Assembly: GCA_023451855.1 (NCBI GenBank)
Contig: JAEXXY010000227.1
Location: forward strand, 1 to 24,447
DNA length: 24,447 nucleotides
Reading direction: 5' to 3'
From: Actinomycetes bacterium
Lineage (GTDB): Bacteria; Actinomycetota; Actinomycetes; Actinomycetales; Dermatophilaceae
A model generated the notes under the pieces. The model made no database searches and had not been told where the DNA came from. It saw nothing but the letters and a program-made list of their open reading frames with translations. Below, one piece after another: positions 23,735-24,447 of the stretch. Position numbers and translations under genes: made by a program. How positions within the stretch are numbered: the stretch's first letter is position 1; every line of letters begins with the position of its first letter.

Positions 23735-24447
23735 ATGACCACGGACGCCAGGGAGACGATCCTCGGCCGGTTCACCGCCCGTCGCGGGCTCGTGCGCCTG
23801 CTCTCGGCGCTCCTGCCCGTCGTTGTCGGTGCGGGTCTGGCGCTCGTGCGCTCCGGGATGGACCAGAGCACCGCGGCGATGGTCCTCGTGCTGCCCGTCG
23901 TCGCCGCATCGGCGACGGGCGACCGGGTCGCGGGGGTCCTCGCGGCGCTCGCCGCGGCCGGCAGCTTCGACTTCTTCCTCACCGAGCCGTACTACTCGTT
24001 CTCGATCCACCACCGCGAGGACCTCGAGCTGGCCGTGGCGCTCGTCGTCGTCGGGCTCGCGGTGACCGAGGTGGCGCTCTGGGGCCGGCGACAGCAGGCG
24101 GCGGCGCTGCGCCGCGAGGGCTACATCCGTGGTCTGGCGCAGCTGCTCGACGCGCCGGCCGACTCGGGCGTCGACGAGCGGGCGGTCGCCATCGGGGCCG
24201 CGATCACCGAGGCGCTCGGCGCCGACCGCACCGAGTGGGTCGGCACCCACCCGCGCTGGAACGATGCCGTCGTCGGCCCTGACGGACGCGTCACGGAGGG
24301 CGGACGCGTCATCCCGGTGCAGCGCGTCGGGCTGCCGACCGAGGCGTGGACCGTCCTGCCGGTCCGGCGCGGCGACCGCGTGCTCGGACACTTCCGGGTG
24401 ACGGCCGCGACGCGGGTCGTGCGCCCGAGCGCCGAGCAGCTGCGCGT
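23735..24447 (+). CDS. DUF4118 (KdpD-like) membrane sensor protein, N-terminal part, cut by window edge
   Basis: An uninterrupted frame begins at ATG 23735 and stays open to the window end (237 codons visible). The N-terminal third has four hydrophobic segments: LVRLLSALLPVVVGAGLAL, TAAMVLVLPVVAA, VAGVLAALAAAGSFDFFL and LELAVALVVVGLAVTEVAL. The stretch FDFFLTEPYYSFSIHHREDLE matches the DUF4118 four-helix domain of KdpD (FDFFFTPP.Y.). The KdpD N-terminal cytoplasmic domain is missing, so this is a stand-alone DUF4118 protein. After the helices a soluble alpha/beta region (about 125-237) looks like a GAF-type sensor domain, uncertain. A histidine kinase part, if any, lies beyond the edge. The ribosome site is unclear: GGAG is only 2 bases before the ATG. 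Confidence 0.75.
   Translation, partial: MTTDARETILGRFTARRGLVRLLSALLPVVVGAGLALVRSGMDQSTAAMVLVLPVVAASATGDRVAGVLAALAAAGSFDFFLTEPYYSFSIHHREDLELAVALVVVGLAVTEVALWGRRQQAAALRREGYIRGLAQLLDAPADSGVDERAVAIGAAITEALGADRTEWVGTHPRWNDAVVGPDGRVTEGGRVIPVQRVGLPTEAWTVLPVRRGDRVLGHFRVTAATRVVRPSAEQLR

Overview
The window is very GC-rich, strongly G/C at third codon positions, tightly packed and full of 4-bp ATGA/GTGA gene overlaps. Its families (a ROK regulator beside a xylFGH-type transporter, a split ClpP1/ClpP2-type pair, a PopR/ClgR-type regulator, a DrrAB exporter, and a CUT1 sugar importer without its own ATPase) point to an actinobacterium. A soil or litter Micrococcales-like organism fits, but that placement is inference. 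I see no insertion sequences, tRNA or rRNA genes, CRISPR arrays, phage structural genes or integration sites. No gap between genes exceeds about 210 bases.

Layout. (1) 1-3440, minus strand: ROK regulator, then XylF-type sugar-binding lipoprotein, single-domain ABC ATPase and the first 29 codons of the permease. (2) 3491-5137, minus: FAD-dependent dehydrogenase of the fumarate reductase/ketosteroid dehydrogenase superfamily. (3) 5254-6470, plus: two overlapping ClpP peptidase genes of ClpP1 and ClpP2 type, without clpX or tig. (4) 6595-9435, plus: three secreted peptidoglycan hydrolases with PG_binding_1 modules (M15 peptidase, Tat-exported amidase, phage-lysozyme-like enzyme). (5) 9472-9885, minus: XRE regulator of the PopR/ClgR family. 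(6) 10091-11967, plus: DrrA/DrrB-type exporter. (7) 12036-17516, minus: LacI regulator, mannose-6-phosphate isomerase, glucose/mannose-type binding lipoprotein and two permeases. (8) 17711-22804, plus, divergent from lacI: a 1697-residue secreted GH92 alpha-mannosidase with carbohydrate-binding and PKD-like modules. (9) 22900-23631, minus: alpha/beta hydrolase. (10) 23735 to the window end, plus: N-terminal part of a DUF4118 (KdpD-like) membrane sensor.

How the genes work together. Region 7-8 reads as a mannoside-use module. The GH92 enzyme would trim alpha-mannosides outside the cell, the binding protein and two permeases would import mannose or a small mannoside, ManA would convert mannose-6-phosphate to fructose-6-phosphate, and the LacI protein would sense the sugar. 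The ATPase is missing and is probably a shared MsiK-type protein. Region 1 matches the rok7B7-xylFGH arrangement known from Streptomyces. Regions 3 and 5 look like a conditional ClpP system and its activator. A dyad of the same geometry (T..GCC-N3-GGCGAA) lies upstream of both the clpP pair and the regulator gene, and the regulator ends in a degron-like Val-Leu-Ala-Cys. This resembles the clpP3clpP4/PopR circuit of Streptomyces, with a block of cell-wall hydrolases placed between its two halves.

The candidates most worth testing are the shared dyad of the ClpP/PopR-like circuit, the TGAATTCA palindromes at both the rok start and the xylF promoter, the hairpin plus C-rich RNA tract between xylF and xylG, and the mannoside module. 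Start sites, operators and promoters are read by eye only.
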